From: Myxococcales bacterium
Lineage (GTDB): Bacteria; Myxococcota; Polyangia; Nannocystales; Nannocystaceae
DNA length: 64,000 nucleotides
NCBI GenBank assembly: GCA_016793465.1
Contig: JAEUJW010000023.1
Coordinates: 83,201 to 147,200, forward strand
Reading direction: 5' to 3'
Shown: in pieces, positions 36,551-44,534 of the stretch
Position numbering within the stretch: position 1 is the stretch's first letter
Layout: every line of letters starts with the position of its first letter
Position numbers and translations under genes: made by a program
The notes under the pieces: model-generated
The model's input: the letters and a program-made list of their open reading frames with translations, nothing else
What the model was told of the DNA's origin: nothing
Database searches by the model: none

Positions 36551-37704
36551 GGATCCCTCCCGGCCCGCCCGTGAAACGCGTCGAGCGTGACGGCGCTGTC
36601 CCAGGCGCCGCACTCGTCGCAGCGGAAGCGGAACCGCGGCATCTCTCGGGCGCACGCGCGGCACACCAGCGTCGTCGGGGTGGAGTCCATCATCGCGGCC
36701 TCGAGCGCCCGGGATTGCTGGCCGTGGGCGAGGTGCAAGCGTATCAGGCTTAGGGCGGCCGCGGGCGAGCGCGGTCGCACCCGCTGCAGGGCGGCGGCCG
36801 CGGCCTCGGGCTCGCGGGCGGCGACGCGGAGCGCCAGAGCGGTCACGAGGGGCGGGTCGTCGGCGGTCCGGAGCGAGGCGAGCATGCGCTCGTGCAGGTC
36901 GTCGCCGCCGCCGATCTCGGCGGCGGCCTCGAGGGCCTCGGAGAGCAGCGGCGCGGCCGCGGCGGGGGCCAGCTCCCACGCCCGCTGCCAGGCCATGCCG
37001 GCCGCCTCGGCGTCGCCCGCGGCCACGGCGACGCGGGCGCGGGTGGTCCACACGTGGCCGCTGTCGGGCGCCAGCTCGAGGGCGCGTTCGATCAGGCGGC
37101 CGGCCTTGCCGACATCGGCCTCGGCCAGGGCGGCCAGGGCCTGACCGGCGACGGCATGGCCGCGGCCGATGCGGCTGTCGCGGCGGCGGCGGGCGGGCAC
37201 CAGCTTCTCGTGGCGCTCCCACGCGGCGGCGGCCCGGTCCCACGCGCCGGCCTGCTCGAGCGCGCGGGCCAGGCTCTCGAGGGTGGCGACCGACTGCGGG
37301 GCCAGGCTGATCGCGCGCGAGAGGGCGCCGACGGCCGCCTCCTGTTGGCCTTGCGCGAGCAGGTCGCGGCCGAGGCCGACGAACCCGGCGACCCGCAATT
37401 CCGGCGCGAGCTCGGCGGCGGCGAGCACGGTGCGGTGGATCGCCTTGGCCCGCTCGACCCGCCCGCGCCGACGGTCGAGCGCCGCCAGCGCGAGGAACAC
37501 TGTGGCGTCCCCCGGTTCGGCCTCGGCGATCTGCTCGAGCGTGTGGGCCACGTTCTCGACGTCGCCCTCGGCGAGCGCGTGCAGCACCTGGCTGCGGCGG
37601 GCCGCGACCTCGGGATCGGGGCGACGCGGGCCGAGCCGCCACCACGCGATACCTGCCCCGAGGGCCAGGCCGAGGATCGCGGCGAGCACGATCAGGGCGA
37701 TCAC
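36547..37704 (-). CDS. lapB: LapB/YciM-like TPR protein with rubredoxin-type metal site
   Basis: The protein is 385 aa from GTG at 37704, overlapping the lapA stop as GTGA. An N-terminal TM (ALIVLAAILGLALGAGIAWW) is followed by about eight TPR-like helices and, at the C-terminus, a rubredoxin-like knuckle CRACAREMPRFRFRCDECG, the CxxC...CxxC arrangement of LapB. In E. coli LapB controls lipopolysaccharide synthesis through LpxC turnover. The upstream lapA-like gene supports the assignment, although the overall sequence is divergent. The PerM-like gene is coupled downstream. Confidence 0.88.
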   Translation of the reverse strand: MIALIVLAAILGLALGAGIAWWRLGPRRPDPEVAARRSQVLHALAEGDVENVAHTLEQIAEAEPGDATVFLALAALDRRRGRVERAKAIHRTVLAAAELAPELRVAGFVGLGRDLLAQGQQEAAVGALSRAISLAPQSVATLESLARALEQAGAWDRAAAAWERHEKLVPARRRRDSRIGRGHAVAGQALAALAEADVGKAGRLIERALELAPDSGHVWTTRARVAVAAGDAEAAGMAWQRAWELAPAAAAPLLSEALEAAAEIGGGDDLHERMLASLRTADDPPLVTALALRVAAREPEAAAAALQRVRPRSPAAALSLIRLHLAHGQQSRALEAAMMDSTPTTLVCRACAREMPRFRFRCDECGAWDSAVTLDAFHGRAGRDP

Positions 37705-38231
37705 GGCGACTCCCGTGAACTGTCCACCCGTTCACCTGCGCCCGCTGCGGCGCCGCGTGCGGACGATGTGCCGGTTCGCGGCGCGGCGCGTGCGGTGGGT
37801 CCCGAACCCGGGCCGTCCCGGGTGGTCACGACGCCGGCGAGCACGCGCTGCGGGCCGCCGCCGAGGCGGGCCTCGGCCGCCAGCATGTCGTCCTCCTCGG
37901 CCTGGCGCAGGGGCAAGGTGCGCAGCTCGAGGACCTCGCGCTCGAGCGCCCGCACCCGGCGCTGGGCCACGGCCGCGGCCCGGATGCGAAACGGCGCGCG
38001 GATCGCGTACAGGCCCATGAGGCCGAAGGTGGTCAGCCAACCGGCGAGCAGGGCCGCGGTGCTGATCTCATAGTGCCGGGCCTGCCACAGGCCGTCCGGG
38101 GCCCAGGACGGGAACCACAGCGAGATCGGGACCCAGGCGGGGTTGTCCCGCAGGATCATCGCGGCCCACACGAGGCAGAGCACGGCGAGGGTCAGGCTGA
38201 CGAGCAGATAGACTTTGCCGAGCAGCGACAC
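37701..38231 (-). CDS. lapA: LapA-like (DUF1049) membrane protein
   Basis: The protein is 176 aa from GTG at 38231, with GAGG 6-9 bp upstream. Two TM segments (VYLLVSLTLAVLCLVWAAMI and ISTAALLAGWLTTFGLMGLYAI) are followed by a basic coiled coil (RALEREVLELRTLPL). The second TM and coil resemble E. coli LapA/YciS (EYRISTLLAVLF...KIKRLENQL), and it sits directly before lapB as in enterobacteria. A Gly/Ala/Arg-rich C-terminal tail of ~55 residues is extra. It is divergent from the MopE-like lipoprotein with only 40 bp between starts. Confidence 0.8.
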   Translation of the reverse strand: MSLLGKVYLLVSLTLAVLCLVWAAMILRDNPAWVPISLWFPSWAPDGLWQARHYEISTAALLAGWLTTFGLMGLYAIRAPFRIRAAAVAQRRVRALEREVLELRTLPLRQAEEDDMLAAEARLGGGPQRVLAGVVTTRDGPGSGPTARAAPRTGTSSARGAAAGAGERVDSSRESP

Positions 38232-38271
38232 TTTGGGCCTCGCATCCTATCAAGTCGTGTATGCTAGGGCC

Positions 38272-39009
<738 letters not shown>

Positions 39010-39166
39010 CTTCGCCCACCCACCCGCCCTTCGCTGCCGCGGGCTGCTCGTACCTTCTGGGGCGGGTGGTCTCTCGCAGCGGAGGGTGCGGCGTTCGCCG
39101 GGGTGACGCGACGCGCCCGATGCGGGCTGGATCGTCCCTCGGCTGAGCGGCGGTCAACACGGGTGA

Positions 39167-39195
39167 AGCGACGCGCCCTTCGTGGGCGCGTCGCT
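39167..39195. terminator. Perfect 12-bp hairpin between convergent genes
   Basis: AGCGACGCGCCC-TTCGT-GGGCGCGTCGCT, with only CCTTCC after it on the plus strand. It sits between the MopE-like lipoprotein and the FHA/CpaF-like gene, which converge here, so a bidirectional termination or mRNA-end role is likely. Confidence 0.55.
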
Positions 39196-39220
39196 CCTTC
39201 CCTGCGCTTCGCCGCCGGTC

Positions 39221-40918
39221 TCAGCTCGCGGTCGCGGGAGCACCACCGAGCGCGAGCAGGCGCTGCGGGACCTCGGCGCCCTGCTCCGCGAGGCGGCGCA
39301 GGAAGTCGGGCACGTGCGGGGTGCTCTTGAATTCGGTGGTGCCGTCCTCGCCCTTGGAGGCGGTGAACAGCGGGCGGTACTCGATGGTGCCGTCGGCGCG
39401 GGTGTTGGGCTCGTTGAGCTCGAGCACCTGCATCGATTCGAGGTTGACGCCGCTGTTGAGGCGGACCACGAGGTCGATGGCGTGGGCCAGCGAGAGCGTG
39501 AGGCCCTGGACGGCGCCGCCGGACACGGTGCCGAGGGCGGCCAGGCGCGACAGCGCGTGGGCGGTGTTGATGCCCCACGTCGAGACCACGACCCCGCGGC
39601 TGGCGCCGGCCAGCGCGTCGATCACCGCGGCGGCATCGGCGTGGCCGCACTGCTGCGAGATCACGAGGTCGAGGCCGCCGCGCAGCAGCACGCCGAGCAC
39701 GTGCTGCAGCTCGAGCTTGTCGCCCTGCTCGACGAGGCGGCGGACCTGCACCCAGCCCTTCTTCATGCCGAGGCGGCCGGAGTCGGAGATGCAGGCGACG
39801 CGCAGCGACTCGGGGATCTCGCCGATCAGCGCGCGCATGAAGCGGTCGAGGTTGACGCCGCCCGAGGCGCACACCAGCACGCGGCGGCAGGCCTTCAGCG
39901 CCAGCACCAGCAGCTCGCGCATGTCGGCCGATAGCACGCCCTCCTGGACCAGCGCGGTCAGGTTGTTGGCGTCGGTGCGCATGCGTCGGAGGCTGACCAC
40001 GAGCTGGCGCGCGGGGTGCGGCGGGATCAGGGCGTAGAGGAAGAACCCGTGGTCGACGATGCCCTCGATGACCTGCGAGCCGTCGGTCCACACGCCGCGC
40101 TTGCGGGTCATCCGCTGGATCGCGCGCAGCAGCGCGGCCTCGCCGGTGAAGCGCAGGTCGAGCCGCTCGGAGGTGCCGCTGTCGCGGATGACGTGCACGG
40201 CGTTGATGCCGACGACCTGGATCTCGCGCACGGTGTCGTCGCGCATGAGGTCGCCGAGCGGGCCCCACTCGATGGCCTCGCGGACGATGCGCTCGCGGAA
40301 CGGGCCGATGTCGACGGCGGCCTCGATCTGCTGCGAGTCGCGGAAGTCGTCGAGGATGCCGTCGATCAGCTCGAGGGCCTCCTTGCGCTCGTCGTCGCTG
40401 ATGTCGTTGGCCTGCAGCGGGTCGAGGCGGGGGATCGCCTTCAGCAGGGTCTGGTGGATCTGGGCGGCGAGGCCGTCGAGGTAGCTGCTCTCGACGCCGG
40501 CCGCGGCGACCCGCTGGGCGGACGTCATCAGGCCGGTGTCGTCGGCGACGAGCTCCACGAGGTCGGACTTGCCGCCGGCCTTGCGCTTCTTGTCGTCGGT
40601 CGCGGCCTGGGCGCTGGCCAGCAAGGCGTCGTCGCCCTCGAGCATGAGGATGTAGTCGCCGACGTAGACCCGGTCGGTGCGCCGCACGGTCCGCGGGCTC
40701 TGGACCTTGCGGCCGTTCAGATAGGTGCCGTTGGTGCTCTCGAGGTCGATGACCTCGACGTGCCCGCCGACCCGCTGGAAGCGCAGGTGGTGCTTGGACA
40801 CGTTCACGCGATCGAGGACGAGGTCGTTGTCGTCCTCGCGGCCGATCGAGAAGCTGTCGGCCTTGAAGGAGAAACGCTGGGTCTGCCCGCCCTTCTCGTG
40901 GACTACTACGGTGAGCAC
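39221..40918 (-). CDS. FHA domain fused to a CpaF-like secretion ATPase lacking Walker motifs
   Basis: The protein is 565 aa from GTG at 40918. Residues ~1-95 are an FHA domain, which binds phosphothreonine: SIGREDDNDLVL, VSKHHLRF, ESTNGTYLNGRKV. From ~140 the protein follows the CpaF/TadA type II-IV secretion ATPase layout (VREAIEWGPLGDLMRDDTV, RLDLRFTGEAALLRAIQRM, PARQLVVSLRRM). The P-loop position reads CASGGVNLDRF (350-360) instead of GGTGSGKTT. The Walker B segment reads LVISQQCGHADA (418-429) instead of VGEVRG. It should therefore not hydrolyse ATP. It is probably a scaffold or regulatory subunit linking kinase signalling, such as the STPKs nearby, to a Tad/T2S-like machine (inference). 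Confidence 0.9.
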   Translation of the reverse strand: MLTVVVHEKGGQTQRFSFKADSFSIGREDDNDLVLDRVNVSKHHLRFQRVGGHVEVIDLESTNGTYLNGRKVQSPRTVRRTDRVYVGDYILMLEGDDALLASAQAATDDKKRKAGGKSDLVELVADDTGLMTSAQRVAAAGVESSYLDGLAAQIHQTLLKAIPRLDPLQANDISDDERKEALELIDGILDDFRDSQQIEAAVDIGPFRERIVREAIEWGPLGDLMRDDTVREIQVVGINAVHVIRDSGTSERLDLRFTGEAALLRAIQRMTRKRGVWTDGSQVIEGIVDHGFFLYALIPPHPARQLVVSLRRMRTDANNLTALVQEGVLSADMRELLVLALKACRRVLVCASGGVNLDRFMRALIGEIPESLRVACISDSGRLGMKKGWVQVRRLVEQGDKLELQHVLGVLLRGGLDLVISQQCGHADAAAVIDALAGASRGVVVSTWGINTAHALSRLAALGTVSGGAVQGLTLSLAHAIDLVVRLNSGVNLESMQVLELNEPNTRADGTIEYRPLFTASKGEDGTTEFKSTPHVPDFLRRLAEQGAEVPQRLLALGGAPATAS

Positions 40919-41027
40919 AGGCCAGGCTTACCGCGAACGGGCGAGCGGACTCAAGGCCCACGCGCGGGCGATCGCCGCCGAACTGCCAGCGGTCTCGGCC
41001 CGATCACGCCGCGGGGGCGCGCGGGCC

Positions 41028-41516
41028 CTAAAATTCGTCGATGCGGCCGAGCGCGTCGTCGAGGGCGTCGTTTTCGCGCCGCGAGGCGGGGCCCGCGGGG
41101 CCCGCGGGCGCCGCTCCCAGATCGGCGACCATCGGCGCCACGGGTCGGGTGATGCCCCCTGTCGTCCGGCGGACCCAGCGGCGGGCGGCCAGCGCGAGGC
41201 CGACGATCGCCACCAGCGCGACGATGGCGGTGACGTAGAGGATCTCGGGCCGGCCGACGTAGCCGCGGATGTCGGGGAAGCGCGCGACCAGGGCCGTCTC
41301 GATCTCCTCGCGCGACTTGCCGGCCTCGGCCTGCTCGAGGATGTGACCCTCGAGCTTGCGCGCCTGCGGCGACGGGCACGACGCGATCGTGCGGCCCGGG
41401 CAGTAGGGCGACATCAGGTCGTGCGACAGCTCGTGCATGAGCGCCTCGGCCTGCGGGACCTCGCCGGGGCTGGCGCTCGTGGACTTGCTCGCCGGTTCGT
41501 TGGCGGCCGGTGCCAT
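41028..41516 (-). CDS. CcmH-like cytochrome c biogenesis protein, atypical Cys motif
   Basis: The protein is 162 aa from ATG at 41516. The N-terminal helical domain carries LMSPYCPGRTIASCPSPQA and AEAGKSREEIETALVARFPD, matching CcmH/CycL proteins, which reduce or hand apocytochrome c to heme lyase. One TM follows (~96-114, YVTAIVALVAIVGLALAARR) and then a disordered Ala/Gly/Arg-rich tail. The usual LRCxxC pair is replaced by cysteines seven residues apart (CPGRTIASC). It lacks an obvious signal peptide, so its topology is uncertain. It is 3 bp after the upstream lipoprotein gene. No other cytochrome c maturation gene is in the window. Confidence 0.75.
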   Translation of the reverse strand: MAPAANEPASKSTSASPGEVPQAEALMHELSHDLMSPYCPGRTIASCPSPQARKLEGHILEQAEAGKSREEIETALVARFPDIRGYVGRPEILYVTAIVALVAIVGLALAARRWVRRTTGGITRPVAPMVADLGAAPAGPAGPASRRENDALDDALGRIDEF

Positions 41517-41519
41517 CGC

Positions 41520-42314
41520 TCAGTCGTCGCCCATGTTGAGCTTCTTGGGCCCGCCGCCGCCGCCGCCGACGTACTTGATCTTGGCCTTGCCGGTGTTCTT
41601 GGGCGGGTTGAGCGCGGCGGCGCAGAACTTCTGGTGCTTCTCGAGGACCTTGGGGTCGGTCAGGTCCTCCTTCGGCAGATCCTCGTTGGAGATGTTCTTC
41701 AGGTACTTGTTGATCTTGCTCTCGATGATGAGCCAGTGGGCGTCGGCGGTGTCGACGGCGACCTTGTCGTTGTTGTTGTAGGCGTCCGGGTAGCCGTGCA
41801 TGACCGCCTCGTGGGCCTCGAGGAAGTGGCCGATGAGCTTCGACTTCTCGAGGATGCGCGGCTCGTTGGCGAACAGGCGCTGCTGCCAGGCGTTCACCAT
41901 CGGGATGAAGTTCTGCTTGAACTGGTACCACTGCTCCTCGGTCGCGCTGCCGGGCTCGGCGCCCATGGCCTTGGCGCCCTCTTCCTTCATCTTCTCGCGG
42001 AAGCAGCCGAGCTCCGCGAAGTAGTTCAGCATCTTCTTCAGGTTGGCCTTGTCGAACTTGTAGAGGTGCTTCTCGCCCTCGGGGTCCTTGCGGTCCCAGG
42101 CCTTGAACTCCGACTCCGACGGCGGCGGCAGTCCGGCGGGCGGGCGCGGCTTGGGGTTGGCCTTGTAGCCGGCCTTTTCGAGCAGCGCCTGCTCCGGATC
42201 GGCGGCCATCTTCTCGGCGAGCGACTTGCTGTCGCCGCTCCCGGTGCAGGCGGGGAGGACCAACGCGAGGACGAGGGCAGCCAACTGTGGCCCGGGGGGC
42301 AGCGGACGGGTCAT
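41520..42314 (-). CDS. Lipoprotein of unknown function
   Basis: The protein is 264 aa from ATG at 42314. The signal MTRPLPPGPQLAALVLALVL is followed by PAC (lipobox LPAC). The mature protein is Lys/Glu-rich and helical (FDKANLKKMLNYFAELGCF, QWYQFKQNFIPMVNAWQQ) and ends with a Gly-rich tail, KYVGGGGGGPKKLNMGDD. No family recognised. It is tightly linked to the CcmH-like gene and divergent from the peroxiredoxin across 91 bp. Confidence 0.8.
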   Translation of the reverse strand: MTRPLPPGPQLAALVLALVLPACTGSGDSKSLAEKMAADPEQALLEKAGYKANPKPRPPAGLPPPSESEFKAWDRKDPEGEKHLYKFDKANLKKMLNYFAELGCFREKMKEEGAKAMGAEPGSATEEQWYQFKQNFIPMVNAWQQRLFANEPRILEKSKLIGHFLEAHEAVMHGYPDAYNNNDKVAVDTADAHWLIIESKINKYLKNISNEDLPKEDLTDPKVLEKHQKFCAAALNPPKNTGKAKIKYVGGGGGGPKKLNMGDD

Positions 42315-42405
42315 GGTCCGGACTTTAGCCGGGCGCTGCGGCGCGTGTAAAGCCGTCCGCGCGCGGTTGCTCCCGGGCGCGGCGTGGGGGTACGAAGGGC
42401 TCGTC

Positions 42406-43128
42406 ATGGCGACCAAGACCTCCTCCCGCAAGACCACCCCCGCGACGCCCCGGGCCGCCGGAGCGCCCACCCGTACCGCCAAGGCCCCGGCCGCGAAGGC
42501 CCAGGCCCGCGCCGCCAAGGCCCCCGAGCGCGCGAGCAAGGCGAGCCCGGCGAGCAAGGCCACGAAGGCCCCGGCGCGCGCGGCCAAGGCCCCTGCCCCG
42601 GCCGCGAAGGCCACGAAGGCCGCGCCGGCGAGGCCCGCCGGCAAGGCGCCGACCCCGTCGGCGGCGGCGCCCGGGGTCGGAGATCCGGCGCCCGACTTCT
42701 CGCTCGCGGCCGACGACGGCAAGACGTACACGCTCGCGGGCCTGCGGGGCTCGCGATTCGTCCTCTACTTTTATCCGCGCGACAGCACCCCGGGCTGCAC
42801 GACCGAGGCGTGCGACTTCCGCGATCGCCTCCCGACCTTCGGCAAGGCCAAGGTGCCGGTGCTCGGGGTCAGCGGCGACAGCCTGCGCGCGCACGCCAAC
42901 TTCCGCGGCAAGCACTCGCTGAACTTCCCGCTGCTCAGCGACCCCGACCACCGCGTGGCCGCCGCGTACGGGGCCTACGGCACCAAGATGATGTACGGCC
43001 GGGCGGTCGAGGGCATCATACGCAGCACGTTCGTGGTCGGTCCGAGCGGCACGATCGAGGCGGTGTGGCGGCCGGTCAAGGTGCCCGGCCACGCCGAGGC
43101 GGTCTTGCAGTCGATCCGCGGCAAGTGA
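42406..43128 (+). CDS. bcp: Bcp/PrxQ peroxiredoxin with histone H1-like N-terminal tail
   Basis: The protein is 240 aa from ATG at 42406, with GAAGGG upstream. Residues ~1-90 are Lys/Ala/Pro repeats (AKAPAAKAQARAAKAPERA and similar) resembling histone H1 or HctB-like DNA-binding tails. Residues ~90-240 are a complete thiol peroxidase: DFSLAADDGKTYTLAGLRG, FYPRDSTPGCTTEACDFRD with peroxidatic Cys131 and resolving Cys136 (C-x4-C, PrxQ type), and STFVVGPSGTIEAVW. It reduces peroxides through thioredoxin. The tail suggests nucleoid or nucleic-acid association, so protection of DNA is a reasonable inference. Confidence 0.93.
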   Translation: MATKTSSRKTTPATPRAAGAPTRTAKAPAAKAQARAAKAPERASKASPASKATKAPARAAKAPAPAAKATKAAPARPAGKAPTPSAAAPGVGDPAPDFSLAADDGKTYTLAGLRGSRFVLYFYPRDSTPGCTTEACDFRDRLPTFGKAKVPVLGVSGDSLRAHANFRGKHSLNFPLLSDPDHRVAAAYGAYGTKMMYGRAVEGIIRSTFVVGPSGTIEAVWRPVKVPGHAEAVLQSIRGK

Positions 43129-43183
43129 CCCGCGGCGCGCGCTCGGCGGGCCGCGCGGCGGCTTCGCGGCCCGCGCCGAGCAC

Positions 43184-43199
43184 CTGTCCCGAAGGACAG
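43184..43199. repeat. 16-bp palindrome copy 7 (CTGTCC-CGAA-GGACAG)
   Basis: Perfect arms, extending one more pair (CCTGTCC...GGACAGG, 43183-43200). It is intergenic, 56 bp after bcp and 92 bp before the next gene. As RNA it would form a CGAA tetraloop hairpin. Confidence 0.75.
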
Positions 43200-43291
43200 G
43201 CCCTTCGTGCACGCGGCCGGGCGGCCCGTGCGCTCCAGCGGCGCGACGTCGAGAGTTGTCGCGGCGCGCCGGCGTCGATAGCGTGGTGTGT

Positions 43292-44524
43292 ATGGTGGCG
43301 GGGCGCGAGGGCGCGGGGGAGAGGCTCGTCTGGGTGTTGGCGGCGCTGGTCGGGGCGGGCTGCTTGACGCGGCAGCACGTCGACGACGGCGAGTCGTCGG
43401 GCGGTCCGACTGGCACGAGCGGGGGCGGATCGACGGCGGGCTCGTCGACGATGGGCCCCGACATCATGACGACCACCGAGTCGCCCGGGGAGACCAGCGA
43501 GCCCGGCGAACCCAGCTGCGCCGACGGCGAGCACAACCAGGGCGAGTCGGACGTCGACTGCGGCGGCCCGTGCTCCGGCTGCGGCGCGGGCCAGAGCTGC
43601 GGCGGCGGCTCCGACTGCGCCAGCCAGGCCTGCGTCGCCGGCGTGTGCGTGGCCGCGAGCTGCCTGTCCGACGCCGACTGCGCCGGCATGGAGACCGCGT
43701 GCACGGCGGGCAAGTGCGGGCCGGACTTCACGTGCGCGCCGGCGCCGAGCAACGAGGGCGTGGCCTGCGACGACGGCGACCCGTGCACGCCGGCCTCGGC
43801 CTGTCAGGCCGGCGCCTGCGCGGCGAGCGAGGCGCTCGACTGCTCGCACTTCGACGGCGCGTGCACGCTCGGCGCCTGCGACCCCGGGACCGGCGCGTGC
43901 GTGGCCGTCGACCGGCCCGACGGGACCGACTGCGACGACGACGACGGCTGCACCGTGTCGTCGACCTGCATGGCCGGGGCGTGCGCGGCGAGCGACGCGG
44001 GCGCGCTGTTCCACGAGGACTTCTCGGGCCCCGGCGACGCCTGGACGCGCGACAAGCTGTGGGCGATCGGTCCGGCCGTGGCCTCGCCCGCGGGCGCCGG
44101 CGGGGTCGATCCGGACGAAGACCACAGCGCGGGCGACGACAACCGCCTCGCCGGCGTGGCGATCGGCGGGCTCGACGTCAACACCTCGCACGGCCCGTGG
44201 TGCCTGACGTCGCCGATCATCGACACCGCGGCGCTCGCGGGCGGCCTGTGGGTCTCGTTCTGGCGCCACCTGCACTCCCCTGCCCTGCCCGAGGTGAAGC
44301 ACACCGTCGAGGTGTGGAACGGCGCGGCGTGGACGGTGCTCGACAGCGGCTACGCGGTCGCGGTCGACGATCCGGCGTGGATGTTCATGAAGTACAACGC
44401 GAGCGGCGCGGCCAACCCGGCGTTCCGCCTGCGCATCTGCACGGAGCGGCTGGCCGGCGCCGACGACTTCGCGGGCTGGAGCGTCGACGACGTGACGGTC
44501 GCCGCGCTGGCCTGCACGCCGTAG
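43292..44524 (+). CDS. Cys-rich lipoprotein with C-terminal beta-sandwich-like domain
   Basis: The protein is 410 aa from ATG at 43292, giving signal RLVWVLAALVGAGC with lipobox GAGC; the frame is open from 43256. A Thr/Ser/Gly linker is followed by a Cys-rich module of the kind common in myxobacterial surface proteins (NQGESDVDCGGPCSGCGAG, CLSDADCAGMETAC, CDDGDPCTPASAC). The C-terminal ~170 residues look like a jelly-roll domain (LFHEDFSGPGDAW, GLWVSFWRHLH, FAGWSVDDVTV). A surface binding role is inferred. It converges with the kinase gene at 44535 with only 10 bp between stops. Confidence 0.85.
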   Translation: MVAGREGAGERLVWVLAALVGAGCLTRQHVDDGESSGGPTGTSGGGSTAGSSTMGPDIMTTTESPGETSEPGEPSCADGEHNQGESDVDCGGPCSGCGAGQSCGGGSDCASQACVAGVCVAASCLSDADCAGMETACTAGKCGPDFTCAPAPSNEGVACDDGDPCTPASACQAGACAASEALDCSHFDGACTLGACDPGTGACVAVDRPDGTDCDDDDGCTVSSTCMAGACAASDAGALFHEDFSGPGDAWTRDKLWAIGPAVASPAGAGGVDPDEDHSAGDDNRLAGVAIGGLDVNTSHGPWCLTSPIIDTAALAGGLWVSFWRHLHSPALPEVKHTVEVWNGAAWTVLDSGYAVAVDDPAWMFMKYNASGAANPAFRLRICTERLAGADDFAGWSVDDVTVAALACTP

Positions 44525-44534
44525 CGCGTCGGCC

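Noticed and set aside
37714..37735. Further copy of the 16-bp palindrome (GTGAAC...GTTCAC with CTGTCC inside)
   Set aside because: It shares CTGTCC but the arms pair as GTGAAC/GTTCAC, a different inverted repeat inside the lapA tail; not counted in the family.
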